NCBI GenBank assembly: GCA_023213395.1
Contig: CM041465.1
Location: 154,883,741 to 154,947,740, forward strand
DNA: 64,000 nucleotides
Source: Cycas panzhihuaensis
Taxonomy: Eukaryota; Cycadophyta
Direction of reading: 5' to 3'
In this document: one piece after another, positions 1 to 10,677 of the stretch
How the letters are laid out: the number at the start of each line of letters is the position of its first letter
Position numbering within the stretch: the first letter of the stretch is position 1
Notes under the pieces: generated by a model
Database searches by the model: none
What the model was told of the DNA's origin: nothing
What the model saw: only the letters and a program-made list of their open reading frames with translations
Program-made: the position numbers and the translations under genes

Positions 1-1030
1 GCTTCAAATCTCAACAAAATTATATCAAAGATGTTACTAAGTCTAAACCTTAGTATAAAACATCAAATGATACATTGAAAAGTCACATGACATGAATTAA
101 GGAGTCACGGCTACCGCTTTAGTTTTCCAGCCTACACACTCATACACAGACAGGCATACTTCAAAAATGAGTGAAGACCTTACAAACAGTTAATAACACA
201 GGTCATATATAGCCCAGTCAACAGAACTAGTGCCCGACTGATATATATTTACTTCCAGCCAGCCTTAAAGGAGATAAAGTACCATAGAAAATAGTCTAGA
301 CAGCTCTAACATGTGCCTGGCTACATTAGTAAGTACATAACTAGCCTTGGTATAGTTGTACTACGCCCAAATCAGATACACAAGTCTCTAAAATAGTATA
401 TAAATAGCCCTAGCTATGTCTTAACATATAGATGTGGGTTTTCAAGTGTGCATATGGCTGAGATACAGGTCTTTTCATATATATAATGGAACTACAACTC
501 AAAGTTCAGTCACAACCATTTGTGGTACTAATAAATATAATCCAATTTTAGTATAGAAGGTAGAAAATAGTCCAAACAATGCTTTAATCTCTCCCTTATA
601 CAGACAAGATGCTTTTAATGGCCACAAAAGCTTTTTTTTTTAAATTTTATAGTGTTTTTGATGCGTAAGGAACTAACTTACGTGTATATATAGATGGTTG
701 TCCTTATAGTCATTGAATCACCATCAGGACGTGCTCTACATGTATCAATGTTTGCAATAGACTTTCAACTGACTTCGGATGGCCCTTGACGAGCCAAATC
801 TAACCATAAACATGGACTTCATGCCTGAATATTGACTCCAATAACCCTTATGTTTTGTTGAATAATGATCTTCACTGCTTCAACCTCCACCAATATAGTC
901 TGTCTGCTTCTACATGTTGCTGGGGTTGATGGACCCTCAAGACTTGTCTTGGGTTAGACGGTGTTACTCGGTAACCAACAATCACAGTACTTTGCTCAAC
1001 ATTAGGCCTTAGTTGTGTAGGACCCTGTAA
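1..1030 (-). other. Non-coding leader region of a minus-strand LTR element
   Basis: No coding region is supported here. Read on the minus strand, the stretch begins directly after a primer-binding site at 1,031-1,041, so it should be the 5' leader of an LTR retrotransposon whose LTR lies at 1,042-1,418. A 64-codon minus-strand frame at 872-1,066 crosses the primer-binding site and the LTR edge and has no recognisable domain, so I treat it as a chance frame. I see no gag motif before the window edge. Confidence 0.45.
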
Positions 1031-1041
1031 CTCTGATACCA
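1031..1041 (-). promoter_or_regulatory. Primer-binding site (initiator tRNA-Met type)
   Basis: On the minus strand the bases read TGGTATCAGAG, the classical plant Copia primer-binding site complementary to the 3' end of initiator tRNA-Met. It lies directly against the LTR end at 1,042. Confidence 0.75.
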
Positions 1042-1418
1042 TATTTAGGAATATGAAATCATACACAAATGTTCCTAATTATAGAATCTTTCACCATACA
1101 TAGCAAGCAAATAAATAAATATACACATATAATAGATGCATAGTATACAAGAATTTACGTGGGAAAACCCTTTTAGGAAAAAACCCACCACAAAAGGATC
1201 CTTGATTGATCTCTTAGATTATTGCATAATGGATTGATACAATGATCTTTGATGATGAATATATAAGGCCTTAAGGCATTTATATTGTCCAAGAGGTATC
1301 ACTCGATTAGGGTTGTGACCCTCTGAATAAGCCGCACATTTTGGCTTCGCATCCTTTCACTTAATTAAACCATATTAATATTAACTAAGTAGCTTAATAA
1401 TTAATTACCATATTAACA
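1042..1418 (-). repeat. LTR between a PBS and a PPT
   Basis: On the minus strand this 377-bp stretch starts TGTTAATATGG at 1,418 and ends next to the primer-binding site at 1,041. A purine tract (AAGGTGGAGAAC) precedes it on the right. The block around 1,160-1,200 contains the 'acgtgggaaaaccc' type of sequence common in plant Copia LTRs. The terminal CA is not intact (the end reads CTAAATA). Having a PBS on one side and a PPT on the other means internal sequence lies on both sides. Confidence 0.55.
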
Positions 1419-1430
1419 GTTCTCCACCTT
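1419..1430 (-). promoter_or_regulatory. Polypurine tract
   Basis: The minus strand reads AAGGTGGAGAAC directly before TGTTAATATGG. AAGGTGGAGA is the polypurine tract seen before many plant Copia 3' LTRs. The same motif precedes the 3' LTR of Copia-3 at 41,622-41,632. Confidence 0.6.
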
Positions 1431-4316
1431 AGCCTACCATACACCTAATATCTAGTGGTATTCCTTATCTAATATGAGTAGACCAAAGGCATGTGTATGG
1501 TGGTAACTTCAGGGATCCTAATCATTCACCTTGTAAGGCTAGAGTAAGTGTGGTTAATTTAGGAGATTATCTTGTTAATGTAAAAAAAAAAAAATTTAAG
1601 TGTGGTCTTACTTATGCATACATAGGTTCTTTTTAAAACAAAAAATGAAATAAAAGAAACTTTAAGCAGGTCTAAATATTTAAAATAAAAATAATAAGTA
1701 ATACTTTATATCAATTCACTATGAAAATAAAGCAAATAATCAAAGGTATTCTTTCTTAATAAATCAAAAGATAAATACCAATATATAAGCTAATATCTTT
1801 CAAATTGAAATGCTCTTTAAAACTAAAGTACACAAGAATACTATATGCACCTTCTCTAAGTGATGCAATGAATCAATGAAACTTTTAATCTTTGAATGCT
1901 CTTAAATCTTAGAATGTTAAGTGAACTTAGAAGCATAAAATAAATAAAGGGACTTATAACTATGCCTTTGTAATGCCTTTCTTTAGCTTAAAAGAATGAC
2001 TTTAAAATAAGTTAGAAAACTTCTTTGACTAATGAACCAATGAACTTTAAGATGTATGAAGATTATTACAAATATAATGTAAATAAAACAAAGAGAAGCT
2101 CCTTTGTAAATTTAGAAGTAAACTAGGTATACCTTGAAATTTTTATGTAGATATAATATTTTAAATAGCCAAATATGCTTAGAAAATATTCTAAATTTAG
2201 ATGAAAGTGTTAAATAAAGTAAATGGTCAAGGTAAGAAGTACTAATTTGATGTATTGATCAAAGTAGACCTCTTGATCCTCAAGAAGCTAAAACTAATGT
2301 TAAAAGACTATAAATCAACCTGTAATCTTATAGAAACCAGTAAATATCATCAAAAAATTAATTAGTAGTAAATGATACTCAAATATATTTAATTAAGATA
2401 AAAAATTAGATTAAAAATATTATAAAAGTATTTAATTAGGGCTAAACTAGATCCTTGATTTGAGGAGCTTTAAACACCTACAAAATAGTGCCAAAATAAA
2501 ATGAAACTAGTTACAATGTATAGAGCTCTAAAAATAAAATTTGGCAGTTCTTATGGTTTGAAAAATGAAGTTATAAAATCAAGTTATTAAAGAAATAACA
2601 AATAGACCCTTTTGTGGTTAATGAAATAAGCTCAATAAATAAAGGTCAATTTGGACCTAATTAAACACTGTAAAAATTGGGTCAAATCAAGTAATGAAAG
2701 ATACTAGGCTGTAGAGCTCTGAGTCAACTATCCAATGAATCTAAGGAATCATGAAATTGTCTCCCCAGTACTAAGTTATAGCTAAAAACATACACATCCC
2801 TCCTTTAGAGAAAAAATCAAAATGGAAAATGATTATGACTGTTAGCCCCTTAATGAGTAAGGTCAGGTTTACATGGGACCCAATAAGATCAACAACTAAG
2901 AGCCCAAAGGGTCTAACAGACTTTAAATCTTATAAAAAAGGATTAATTCCCTTAAAAACTAAAATTATAAAATATAATTTATATAATGTTTGAATCCACC
3001 CTTTTAACGTAAAAAACATAGTCACATGGACCAAGATATAATCAAGGCTCAATGATGAAGGGGGCTAAAGTATAAATACATTCTAGAATTAAACTTAATA
3101 TCAAATTTAATTAATTTTTTATGAAACTATATAAAAAAATAAAATAAATTAATAGAGATAATTTCACATTAACTGATGATTAATAGACAGACGAAATAAA
3201 TGAAAATTAATCAAGAATCGATCAAAAAATGATCCAAGAATGGATCAATTCATCCATTGTGAGGGGGGGCAGGGGGGTTGGGGCTTGATATAGATCAAAT
3301 AAATATATTTATTTTCAAAAAATATTTAAAATAAAGGAAAAAATAGTGAAGAAACGATGACCATGCAGTATGCGTTAATGGAGAGCTACGTAGAGGAGTC
3401 GAGAATCAGCAAATATAATTAGCTCTCTCGCTTGCAGCTTGCAAAGATCCTTATCATGTAGTGTCAACACATAGAGAAAGTAGGTGATGAAGATGAATAT
3501 ACAAATTTATATTAAATAAATAAGAAACAAACTGTATGTGTTGGTATCAATGTAGAGGAGATTTGGGTTATTGGTTACTTGATGAAGTTTCCTTTGAATC
3601 AATCTAGATTCCACAAAGGAGGTCACCCATGATGTGTAAAGGGATCCAACCCTTGAAACATACCAAACAATATTATATCTATATATATTTATATATAAAT
3701 TAAAAAATATAAAAGCTTGAAGTATGGGTGGCAGATGGTAACCAGTTCATGGTGAGAGATAGAGTTGAGAGGAGAGCTCTATGATTCACTCAGAATCACT
3801 GGGGAGTGCCCAAGCCTACACACTAGATTAGACTACAAACAAATATTGAAATGTAAAAGAAACAAAGGGAAAAGTAATGGGGTTTTCACACACCCAAGGA
3901 TTACTTGGCAGTATAAAGAGTATATCTCCACGTAGAATGGATGAAACGCCAAACGAATTCCTTTGTTGCGAAGTAGACTCAATTGTAATCAAAACAAGTG
4001 GTCATTTATAGGGCTTCTGTGTAGCATGGTGATCGTACCAGCCTGCTAAACTTAAGGGACCTTGCAAAATCTTTAAAAAATAGTAAAAAAAAAATTAAAA
4101 AACATAAACTTTATCAATTAAATTCTAAACATAATCACACCAGGCTATTGTTGGGCTGAATGCACTTAATTTTATTACAAATTACTAAAGAAATACTGAT
4201 CAAACAAGTGTCATGTAATAAATATATCAAATATTCACAAACTATATAATAAATAATATTAAAAACTATAGAACAAATAAAATACTTAGTAATACTACTT
4301 GTTGTTGACTGAACGT
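1431..4316. other. AT-rich non-coding stretch, no gene seen
   Basis: This is very AT-rich sequence with no frame resembling a protein family. Bases from about 1,430 to 1,560 resemble 16,944-17,100 (both carry a 'gtggtaact...gggatcctaa.cattc' block), so both may be 3' internal sequence of the same element family. A guanine cluster lies at 3,263-3,283. Confidence 0.4.
3263..3283 (+). other. Guanine-tract cluster (possible G-quadruplex)
   Basis: Runs of seven, six and four guanines are separated by two-base spacers in otherwise AT-rich DNA. The seven-base run can be split, which gives four tracts of three. This satisfies the usual quadruplex pattern, but no function is implied. Confidence 0.35.
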
Positions 4317-4329
4317 GGCTTTGATACCA
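4317..4329 (-). promoter_or_regulatory. Primer-binding site beside another LTR end
   Basis: The minus strand reads TGGTATCAAAGCC, one change from the tRNA-Met type TGGTATCAGAGC. It is preceded at 4,332 on the minus strand by an LTR-like end (CTCTAACAT). The LTR would extend right from 4,332, but its other end is not resolved before the Copia fragment at 4,597. Confidence 0.45.
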
Positions 4330-4596
4330 AATGTTAGAGTTAATGATAGAGCAGTAACATTACTAGGCCATGTTAAATAAGTTAACCATAATTTCAATTT
4401 GAAGGCATTGTTAAAAAACACCAGGGAGGCATTCTCCATCAATATATAAGTTTGGCGAGGTGGCAAGTGCCTCTACCTAATAAATTCAAAAAATAAAGAA
4501 AATAATAGATGAATTATTAAAATAACTCACTTTAGTTAGCTTTGGTGGCTACATGTAAGCTCTAGGTGGCTACATGGTGTTTATAGGTGGCCTGAG

Positions 4597-4818
4597 GTGC
4601 CATTTGGCGGCCCGAGGATGGCTACACACTTATCACACATTGGGTATTATCCCAACAAGATTGAGTTAGTCTACTATAGCATAGAAGAACAAGTGATAGA
4701 CATCTTTACTAAAGCTCTTGGAAAGATTAAATTTCATAAATTCAAATACAACCTTAGAGTCTTCCCAAATGCATATTATGGGGGGGAAATATTGGCTAAT
4801 GATCATTTGAAATGTTAA
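4597..4818 (+). pseudogene. Copia RNase H C-terminal fragment
   Basis: This is the tail of a Copia polyprotein. After a poorly matching start, codons from about 4,640 read like the end of Copia RNase H, including IEEQVIDIFTKALGKIKFHK, which matches the conserved 'E.Q.ADIFTK.L...KF' signature. The RNase H catalytic residues lie upstream and are missing. The run TATGGGGGGGAAAT at 4,778-4,791 looks like a polypurine tract, so a 3' LTR may have started near 4,792. Only about 200 bp separate this fragment from the Copia-1 integrase at 5,039, so deletion or rearrangement has occurred. Confidence 0.75.
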
Positions 4819-5038
4819 CATGTGTGTTGGCATTGGGGTTGGTGGAGTCGATATTGGCCAACCCTAGCCTAGTATTTAATATTTTTTTAAATGTTATTTT
4901 TAAACATTGAAGATAGTAGATATTAGGCTCACACATAACTCCCATCTATTTATACCAAGCTACAAGGCTCCCAGGAATTCGTTAACACTACCTATTCTTT
5001 ACTATAAATTTGTTACCTAAGATGGCTTTGTAGTTTGA

Positions 5039-5835
5039 TTGGTCCCTCTAACTCTCACTTCCTTCACATTAAATCCCATTTCAAGAAAGTACATGAAGAG
5101 TACAAAAGAAGTTAAGTTAATCCACACAAATTTGTGTAGTCCAATCATACCAAATTTAATTAGTGGTATAAGGTATTTTCTTACCTTCATTGATGACTTC
5201 TATAGAAAAGCTAGGTTATATTTACTATATAGTAAATCAAAGGTCTTAGCTCATTTTAATGAATTTAAAGTTCAAGCAGAGTTAGAAAGTAAATACAAAA
5301 TAAAAAATCTATGGTCATATAAAGGAGGAGATTATATTTCAAATGATTTCTATTATTTTTGTAAACTAAATAGAATACAAATATAAGTCATTACTTCTTA
5401 TATACCTAAATCAAATGGAGTAGCTAAATGAATGAATAGAATAATAATAGAGATGACTTGATGAATGATAAGTGAAAAATAGTGACAAAAGTATATTAGG
5501 CTTAAGCATTTAATACAATTGCATTTCTTATTAATGGAAGTCTCACTTAAGTCCTTGATAAAATCACTACCAAAGAAGCTTGGATAAGAAAAAAGCTAAA
5601 TGCAAATCATCTCAAAATCTTTGGAAGTAAGGCTTATTTTATATTCCTAATAAAAAAAGAACTAAGTTAAATGACAAAAGTATAGTATACATTATGATTA
5701 GATATAGTAATAAATCTAAAGCATATAGATACATAGACCCAAAAATAAATATATTTTATATTAGTAGAGATGTAACATTTGATGAAAATATATTCAAAGA
5801 AAATAAAAAAGGGAAAATTATTAAAAGATAAGTTG
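5039..5835 (+). pseudogene. Copia-1 integrase (decayed)
   Basis: Integrase core of a plus-strand Copia element. The frame to 5,386 shows the typical Copia core, with ELIHTDL-like IHTNL, YFLTFIDDF and WSYKGGDY where the family has R[ST]D.GGE[FY]. The first catalytic Asp is Asn (IHTN) and the second is Tyr (WSYKGG). Sequence from 5,387 continues the family with the 'SY.PKSNGVA' region, LKIFG and the C-terminal 'SKAYR' area, but with many stops. The zinc-binding N-terminus is not recognisable. A degenerate linker of about 400 bp (5,836-6,244) joins it to the reverse transcriptase. It is a pseudogene. Confidence 0.85.
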
Positions 5836-6244
5836 AAAAAAATATAAAAATTTTTATTCTAGTAGAGGAAATGTCTCAAGTAACTATTATTGAAGAAGAT
5901 ACCTTAAACACCAAGGTCCATGAAGAAAATGAGTAGGATATTTTTGAATGTGAGATCCAAGGAGAGAATTAAGAAGATATTTTTAAAGAACAAGATCCAT
6001 TTAAGATAGAATACAGTCCATAATAAGGAAGAGTTGGTAGAAGTCAGTAAAAAAAATTACCAAAATGGTATATAAATATAATCAATGAATCAAAAAGTAA
6101 TGTATTTAAACATAAGACTGAATCTCAAAAACATCAAAGTTTAATTTATTCAATTAAACCACAAAGATATAGAGAAGCATATATTTATTTGGAGTGATAA
6201 AGAGTAATAGATATAGAAATCAATGCTATAAACAAAAATAGGAC

Positions 6245-6723
6245 TTAGGAATGAGTCACTACACCTAATAATAAACCCATTATTGGATGTAAATGAGTAT
6301 ATAAAGTCAAAAAAAAAAAATTAATGGTACCATTAAAAACTACAAAGCTAAGCTTATAGCAGAAAGGTACATTCAAACTATAGGAATAAACTATAGAGAC
6401 CTTCTTTCTAGTAGCAAAATTAGTAACTATAAGAATAATTATTGTTCTAGTAACACAATTTAGATAGAATATTATACAGTTTGATGTAAAATATGTCTTT
6501 CTAAATGAAGATCTAAATGAGAAAGTGTATATGGAACAACCCTCTAGATACATAGAGAAAGGAAAAGAACATCTTGTTTGTTGGATCAAAATAACTCTAT
6601 ATGGTTTAAAATAGGTACCTACAACCTAGTACACAAAATTAGATCAACATCTTAAACAAGAAGGCTTTAGTCAGTGTAAATTTAATACTAGCCTCTATAT
6701 TAAAATAAATAAAAGTGGTATAA
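6245..6723 (+). pseudogene. Copia-1 reverse transcriptase, N-terminal half
   Basis: Translation shows a decayed Copia reverse transcriptase: PIIGCKWVYKVK, KLIAERY, QFDVK.VFLNEDL (carrying the first catalytic Asp), VYMEQP and the LYGLK motif followed by a stop. The frame runs to KSGI and stops at 6,723, where a gag-only LTR element begins. The remainder of the domain, starting just before YVDD, resumes at 10,678. Several in-frame stops show it is not functional. Confidence 0.9.
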
Positions 6724-6970
6724 TGTAACGAACCTATTCCTATTACCATTCAACATAGAGAAATAGAAATAAAAAATGATAGATAAAAGATAAAGAAGAA
6801 GATAAAGTTCCAAAGAACATTCATTAACATAAGATTACAAAATACATCATGATGATCTCCTTATACATTATATACATATATATGGGGTAATTAAGGTTGC
6901 CCATATCTTAGACTTATGCATGTGGGATAAATACAATACGAGTAACCTCATATGGTGGAGGATCATAACA
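6724..6970 (-). repeat. Gag-only element, LTR 1 (3' LTR)
   Basis: This 247-bp LTR is preceded on the minus strand by the polypurine tract at 6,971-6,984. It is closely similar to the other two copies over its whole length. Confidence 0.9.
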
Positions 6971-6984
6971 TGCCCTCCCCCCTA
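6971..6984 (-). promoter_or_regulatory. Polypurine tract of internal region 1
   Basis: The minus strand reads TAGGGGGGAGGGCA, directly before the LTR start TGTTATG. The second internal region has the same tract at 8,822-8,835. Confidence 0.8.
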
Positions 6985-7161
6985 AAAATGCTTTGCCCTC
7001 AAAGCATCCTGATTTAATGACCATCTCTTGGTATTATTCTTCAATCGATAGTTCTTATGAATGTTGGTAGAAAAGTTATGCATGGAATAAGGATCTATCC
7101 ATCCCAAGTTGATCTTAATACACCTTGAATATCCTCTTATATACTCTGCATATCTGTAATG

Positions 7162-7866
7162 TTAACACCATAAGCTTGAATGTTGTTCTTGCCTGGTGTT
7201 TGTAGTAGATGAATGCCTTGCTTGATAAGTTTTCTTGTGCTGGGCCTCTTGATAATGTGGATGTCGATATAGTTCCACTTTAGTTTGCCTTTTAACTATT
7301 TGTAATGCATTTTGTTCCTTATCCTTAGGTGCCACTGATGGTGTGGGGTGGTAAATAACTTTTGTTAAATACTCTTCCATTTGAGGTGATACCTTTTCTT
7401 CCTTGTCCTTGGGTGCAGCCAGTAGTGTAGGATGACAAACAACTTCTATTACCTGCTCTTGACATTCCTCTTCTTTCTCATAATCTTCCTTTTGTTCTTG
7501 ACTTTGTGGAGTTGGGAGAATTCCTTATGCCACACTATGATTATACTTCTCAAGTATTTGTCGTGCTTCTTGTTTATTTTGTTCAAGACTTTGCATCTCT
7601 TTCCACCACGAATCATTATATTTCTTACAAATAGCTAGTTCTAGAAAATAAAATGTATTAAGGAGATGATTTGGGTCATACCAATCTTTAAACAAAAGAT
7701 AAGCCTCTCCTTGTAGATATAATGAGGCTACTATAGTCATCTCCTCATTACGCATGTAGTTTTCATCAAGTGATTTTAAATATACATCCATATCTTTAAC
7801 CCAATCTTTTACAGAAAGAGTCCCATCCGCATTAAAGATGCATGATATGAGCCTTTTTGTAGCCAT
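7162..7866 (-). pseudogene. Gag-like protein, copy 1
   Basis: The frame starts at ATG 7,866 (MATKRLISCIFNADGT) and reads 113 codons to a stop after the NHSVA segment. Further gag-like codons lie at 7,162-7,380. The motifs DWVKDMDVYLKS, LQGEAYLLFKDWYD and the following helix resemble the retrotransposon Gag (capsid) domain of Ty3/gypsy elements. There is no zinc knuckle, protease or pol. Copy 2 differs at the first stop, reading through to PTPQS, so the stop in copy 1 is secondary decay or the two copies were already broken differently. It should make particle protein only, with enzymes supplied by another element. Confidence 0.75.
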
Positions 7867-8562
7867 GATATTGTGGATATAGGAGAGATTAGGGGTGTTT
7901 ATAGCCTGTTATCCCCTAATTTTAATACAAAATTATATATTGGGCCTCACGAGCAATGGTTTTGAGACCATAGTCTTAATGACTAAGAAAATATAGTATG
8001 AAACCCTTAATTTCAAAAACTTTATTTCTAAAAAAATATATAGCTCAAAAATATATAAAATATAGAGTAGAATTATAGCCTCTGAAATATAATTCCAATG
8101 GTATAAACAAAATTGAATTATGATATCTAGATCAAAAGTTATGCCCCTTTTAAGAATTTCATTGTTAGGGTTTTTATAGGCTGAAATAGTACTTGCTGAT
8201 AAAATGTTAATAACTTTTTACTCTAAACTCTGATGAACCACAAACTACTTCCACTAGAAAGTAAATTAAAAAATGCATAGAATTAAAAATAAATTGAGTT
8301 CATTTGGATACTTGTAGCAAATGTTATGGATCTTTGAAGTTGAGGTTACAGATGTGTCCCAGAATTACGGTGATGGAAAAAAAATAGGCCGAAATTAATT
8401 TTGCTACAATTTTCACACTTGCACCCCAAAATCTATAGTGTGACCACTCAAAATTTATAGAACGAGCTATTTCGTCTCAATTTCACCATTTTTTCTTAGA
8501 ATTTTTAATGTTTATTCTCTTGAAGATGCTTTCGAACCTTTGATGACACCTCCAAGATCGTC

Positions 8563-8574
8563 GCTCTGATACCA
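8563..8574 (-). promoter_or_regulatory. Primer-binding site of internal region 1
   Basis: The minus strand reads TGGTATCAGAGC, a perfect match to the plant initiator tRNA-Met complement, two bases after the LTR 2 end. Confidence 0.85.
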
Positions 8575-8576
8575 AT

Positions 8577-8821
8577 TGTAACGAACCTATTCTTGTTACC
8601 ATTCAACATAGAGAAATAGAAATATAAAATGATAGATAAAAGATAAAGAAGAAGATGAAGTTCTAAAGAACATTCATTAACATAAGATTACAAAATACAT
8701 CATGATGATCTCCTTATACATTATATACATATATATGGGGCAATTATACGCCCATCTCTTAGACTTATGCATGTGGGATAAATGCAATACAAGTAACCTC
8801 ATATGGTGGACGATCATAAGA
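8577..8821 (-). repeat. Gag-only element, LTR 2 (shared middle LTR)
   Basis: This 245-bp LTR serves both internal regions: a primer-binding site lies on its left (8,563-8,574) and a polypurine tract on its right (8,822-8,835). Confidence 0.9.
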
Positions 8822-8835
8822 TACCCTCCCCCCTA
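8822..8835 (-). promoter_or_regulatory. Polypurine tract of internal region 2
   Basis: The minus strand reads TAGGGGGGAGGGTA directly before the middle LTR. It differs from the copy at 6,971 by one base. Confidence 0.8.
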
Positions 8836-8945
8836 AAAATGCTTTACCCTCGAAGCATCCTGATTTAATGGCCATCTCTTGCTATTATTCTTCAATCAAT
8901 AGCTCTTACGAATGTTGGTAGAAATGTTGTGCATGGAATAAGGAT

Positions 8946-9717
8946 CTATTTATCCCAAGTTGATCTTGATACACCCTGAATATCCTCTAATATACTCTGC
9001 ATATCTGTAATGTTGACACCATAAGCTTGAATGTTGTTCTTGTTTGGTGTTTGGCATAGATGAATGCCTTGCTTGATAAGTTTTCTTGTGTTGGGCCTCT
9101 TGATAATGTGGATGCCGATATGGTTCCACTTTAGTTTTCCTTTCAACTATTTATGATGCATTTTGTTCCTTATCCTTAGTTGCCACTGATGGTATGGGGT
9201 GGCAAATAACTTTTGTTACATGCTCTTCCATTTGAGGTGATACCTTTTCTTCCTTGTCCTTGGGTGCAACCGGTGGTGCGGGATGACAAATAACTTCTAT
9301 TACCTGCTCTTGACATTCCTCTTCTTTCTCATAATCTTCCTTTTATTCTTAACTTTGTGGAGTTGGGAGAATTTCTTGTCCCATACTATGATTATACTTC
9401 TCAAGTATTTGTCGTGCTTCTTGCTTATTTTGTTCAAGACTTTGCATCTCTTTCCACCACGAATCATTATATTTCTTACGGATAGCTAGTTCTAGAAAAT
9501 AAAATATATTAAGGAGATGATCTGGGTCATACCAATCTTTAAACAATAGATAAGCCTCTCCTTGTAGATATAATAAGGCTACTATAGTCATCTCCTCATT
9601 GCGCATGTAGTTTTTATCAAGTGATTTTAAATATACATCCATATCTTTAACCCAATCTTTTACAGAAAGAGTCCCATCCCCATTAAAGATGCGCGATATG
9701 AGCCTTTTTGTAGCCAT
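8946..9717 (-). pseudogene. Gag-like protein, copy 2
   Basis: The frame starts at ATG 9,717 with MATKRLISRIFNGDGTLSV and reads 122 codons, with the same capsid-like features as copy 1 (DWVKDMDVYLKSL, LQGEAYLLFKDWYD, LELAIRKKYND). NGDGT is closer to the gypsy Gag consensus than NADGT in copy 1. The frame ends PTPQS, followed by further gag-like sequence broken by stops as far as about 8,946. In the better frame the coding sequence seems to have run almost to the polypurine tract, so the element never had room for pol. Confidence 0.75.
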
Positions 9718-10413
9718 GATATTGTGGATATAGGAGAGATTATAGGTGTCTATAGCCCATTATTCCCTAATTTTGATACAAAATTATATATTGGGCCTCC
9801 CGAGCAATGGTTTTGAGACCATAATCTTAATGACTAAGAAAATATAGTATGAAATCCTTAATTTCAAAAAAATTATTTCTAAAAAAATATATAGCTCAAA
9901 AATATATAAAATATGGAGTAAAATTATGGCCTCTGAAATACAATTCCAATGGTACAAACAAAATTGAATTCTGATATCTAGATCAAAAGTTATGCCCCTT
10001 TTAAGAATTTCATTATTAGGGTTTTTATAGTCTAAAATAGTACTTGCTGATAAAATGCTAATAACATTTTACTCTAAACTCTGATGTACCTCAAACTACT
10101 TCCACTAGAAAGTAAATTAAAAAATGCATAGAATAAAAAAAAAATTGAGGTCATTTGGATACCTGTAGCAAACGTTATGGATCTTTGAAGTTGAGGTTAT
10201 AGATGTATCCCAGAATTACGGTGATGGAAAAAAAGCAGGCCGAAATTAATTTTGCTGTAATTTTCGCACTTCCACCCCAAAATCTATAATGCAACCACTC
10301 AAAATTTATAGAATGAGCCATCTCATCTCAATTTCACCATTGCTTCTTAGAATTTTCAACATTTATTCTCTTGAAGATGCTTTCAAACCTTTAATGACAC
10401 CTCTAAGATATTC

Positions 10414-10425
10414 GCTCTGATACCA
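10414..10425 (-). promoter_or_regulatory. Primer-binding site of internal region 2
   Basis: The minus strand reads TGGTATCAGAGC, identical to the site at 8,563-8,574 and again two bases from the LTR end. Confidence 0.85.
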
Positions 10426-10427
10426 AT

Positions 10428-10677
10428 TGTAACGAACCTATTCTTGTTACCATTCAACATAGAGAAATAGAAATATAAAATGATAGATAAAAGATAAAGA
10501 AGAAGATGAAGTTCCAAAGAACATTCATTAACATAAGATTACAAAATACATCATGATGATCTCCTTATACATTATATACATATATATGGGGCAATTAAGG
10601 TTGCCCATCTCTTAGACTTATGCATGTGGTATAAATGCAATACCTCATATAACCTCATATGGTGGAGGATCATAACA
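10428..10677 (-). repeat. Gag-only element, LTR 3 (5' LTR)
   Basis: This 250-bp LTR is the outermost 5' LTR on the minus strand. It has a few extra bases near 10,640-10,655 where a 'cctcatataa' block is repeated. The TCTAA target copy follows at 10,678. Confidence 0.9.

Larger units (their letters stand above)
6724..10677 (-). mobile_element. Tandem array of a gag-only LTR element (3 LTRs, 2 internals)
   Basis: Three LTR copies (6,724-6,970; 8,577-8,821; 10,428-10,677) alternate with two internal regions of identical length (6,971-8,576 and 8,822-10,427, each 1,606 bp). On the minus strand each LTR starts TGTTATGATCC (changed to TCTTATGATCG in the middle copy) and ends TCGTTACA. Each internal starts with a tRNA-Met primer-binding site, carries one gag-like frame, and ends in a polypurine tract. 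No pol domain is present, so it fits the non-autonomous class called TR-GAG. The flanking 5-bp sequences are TATAA (6,719-6,723) and TCTAA (10,678-10,682), which look like a target duplication with one change. It sits inside the Copia-1 reverse transcriptase. Confidence 0.9.

Noticed and set aside
6245-6589. A 114-codon minus-strand frame
   Set aside because: The plus strand encodes recognisable Copia reverse transcriptase here.
7432-7638. Phe/Leu-rich plus-strand frames at 7,432-7,638 and 9,283-9,489
   Set aside because: They are repeated only because the gag-only internal is duplicated; the conserved protein is the minus-strand Gag.
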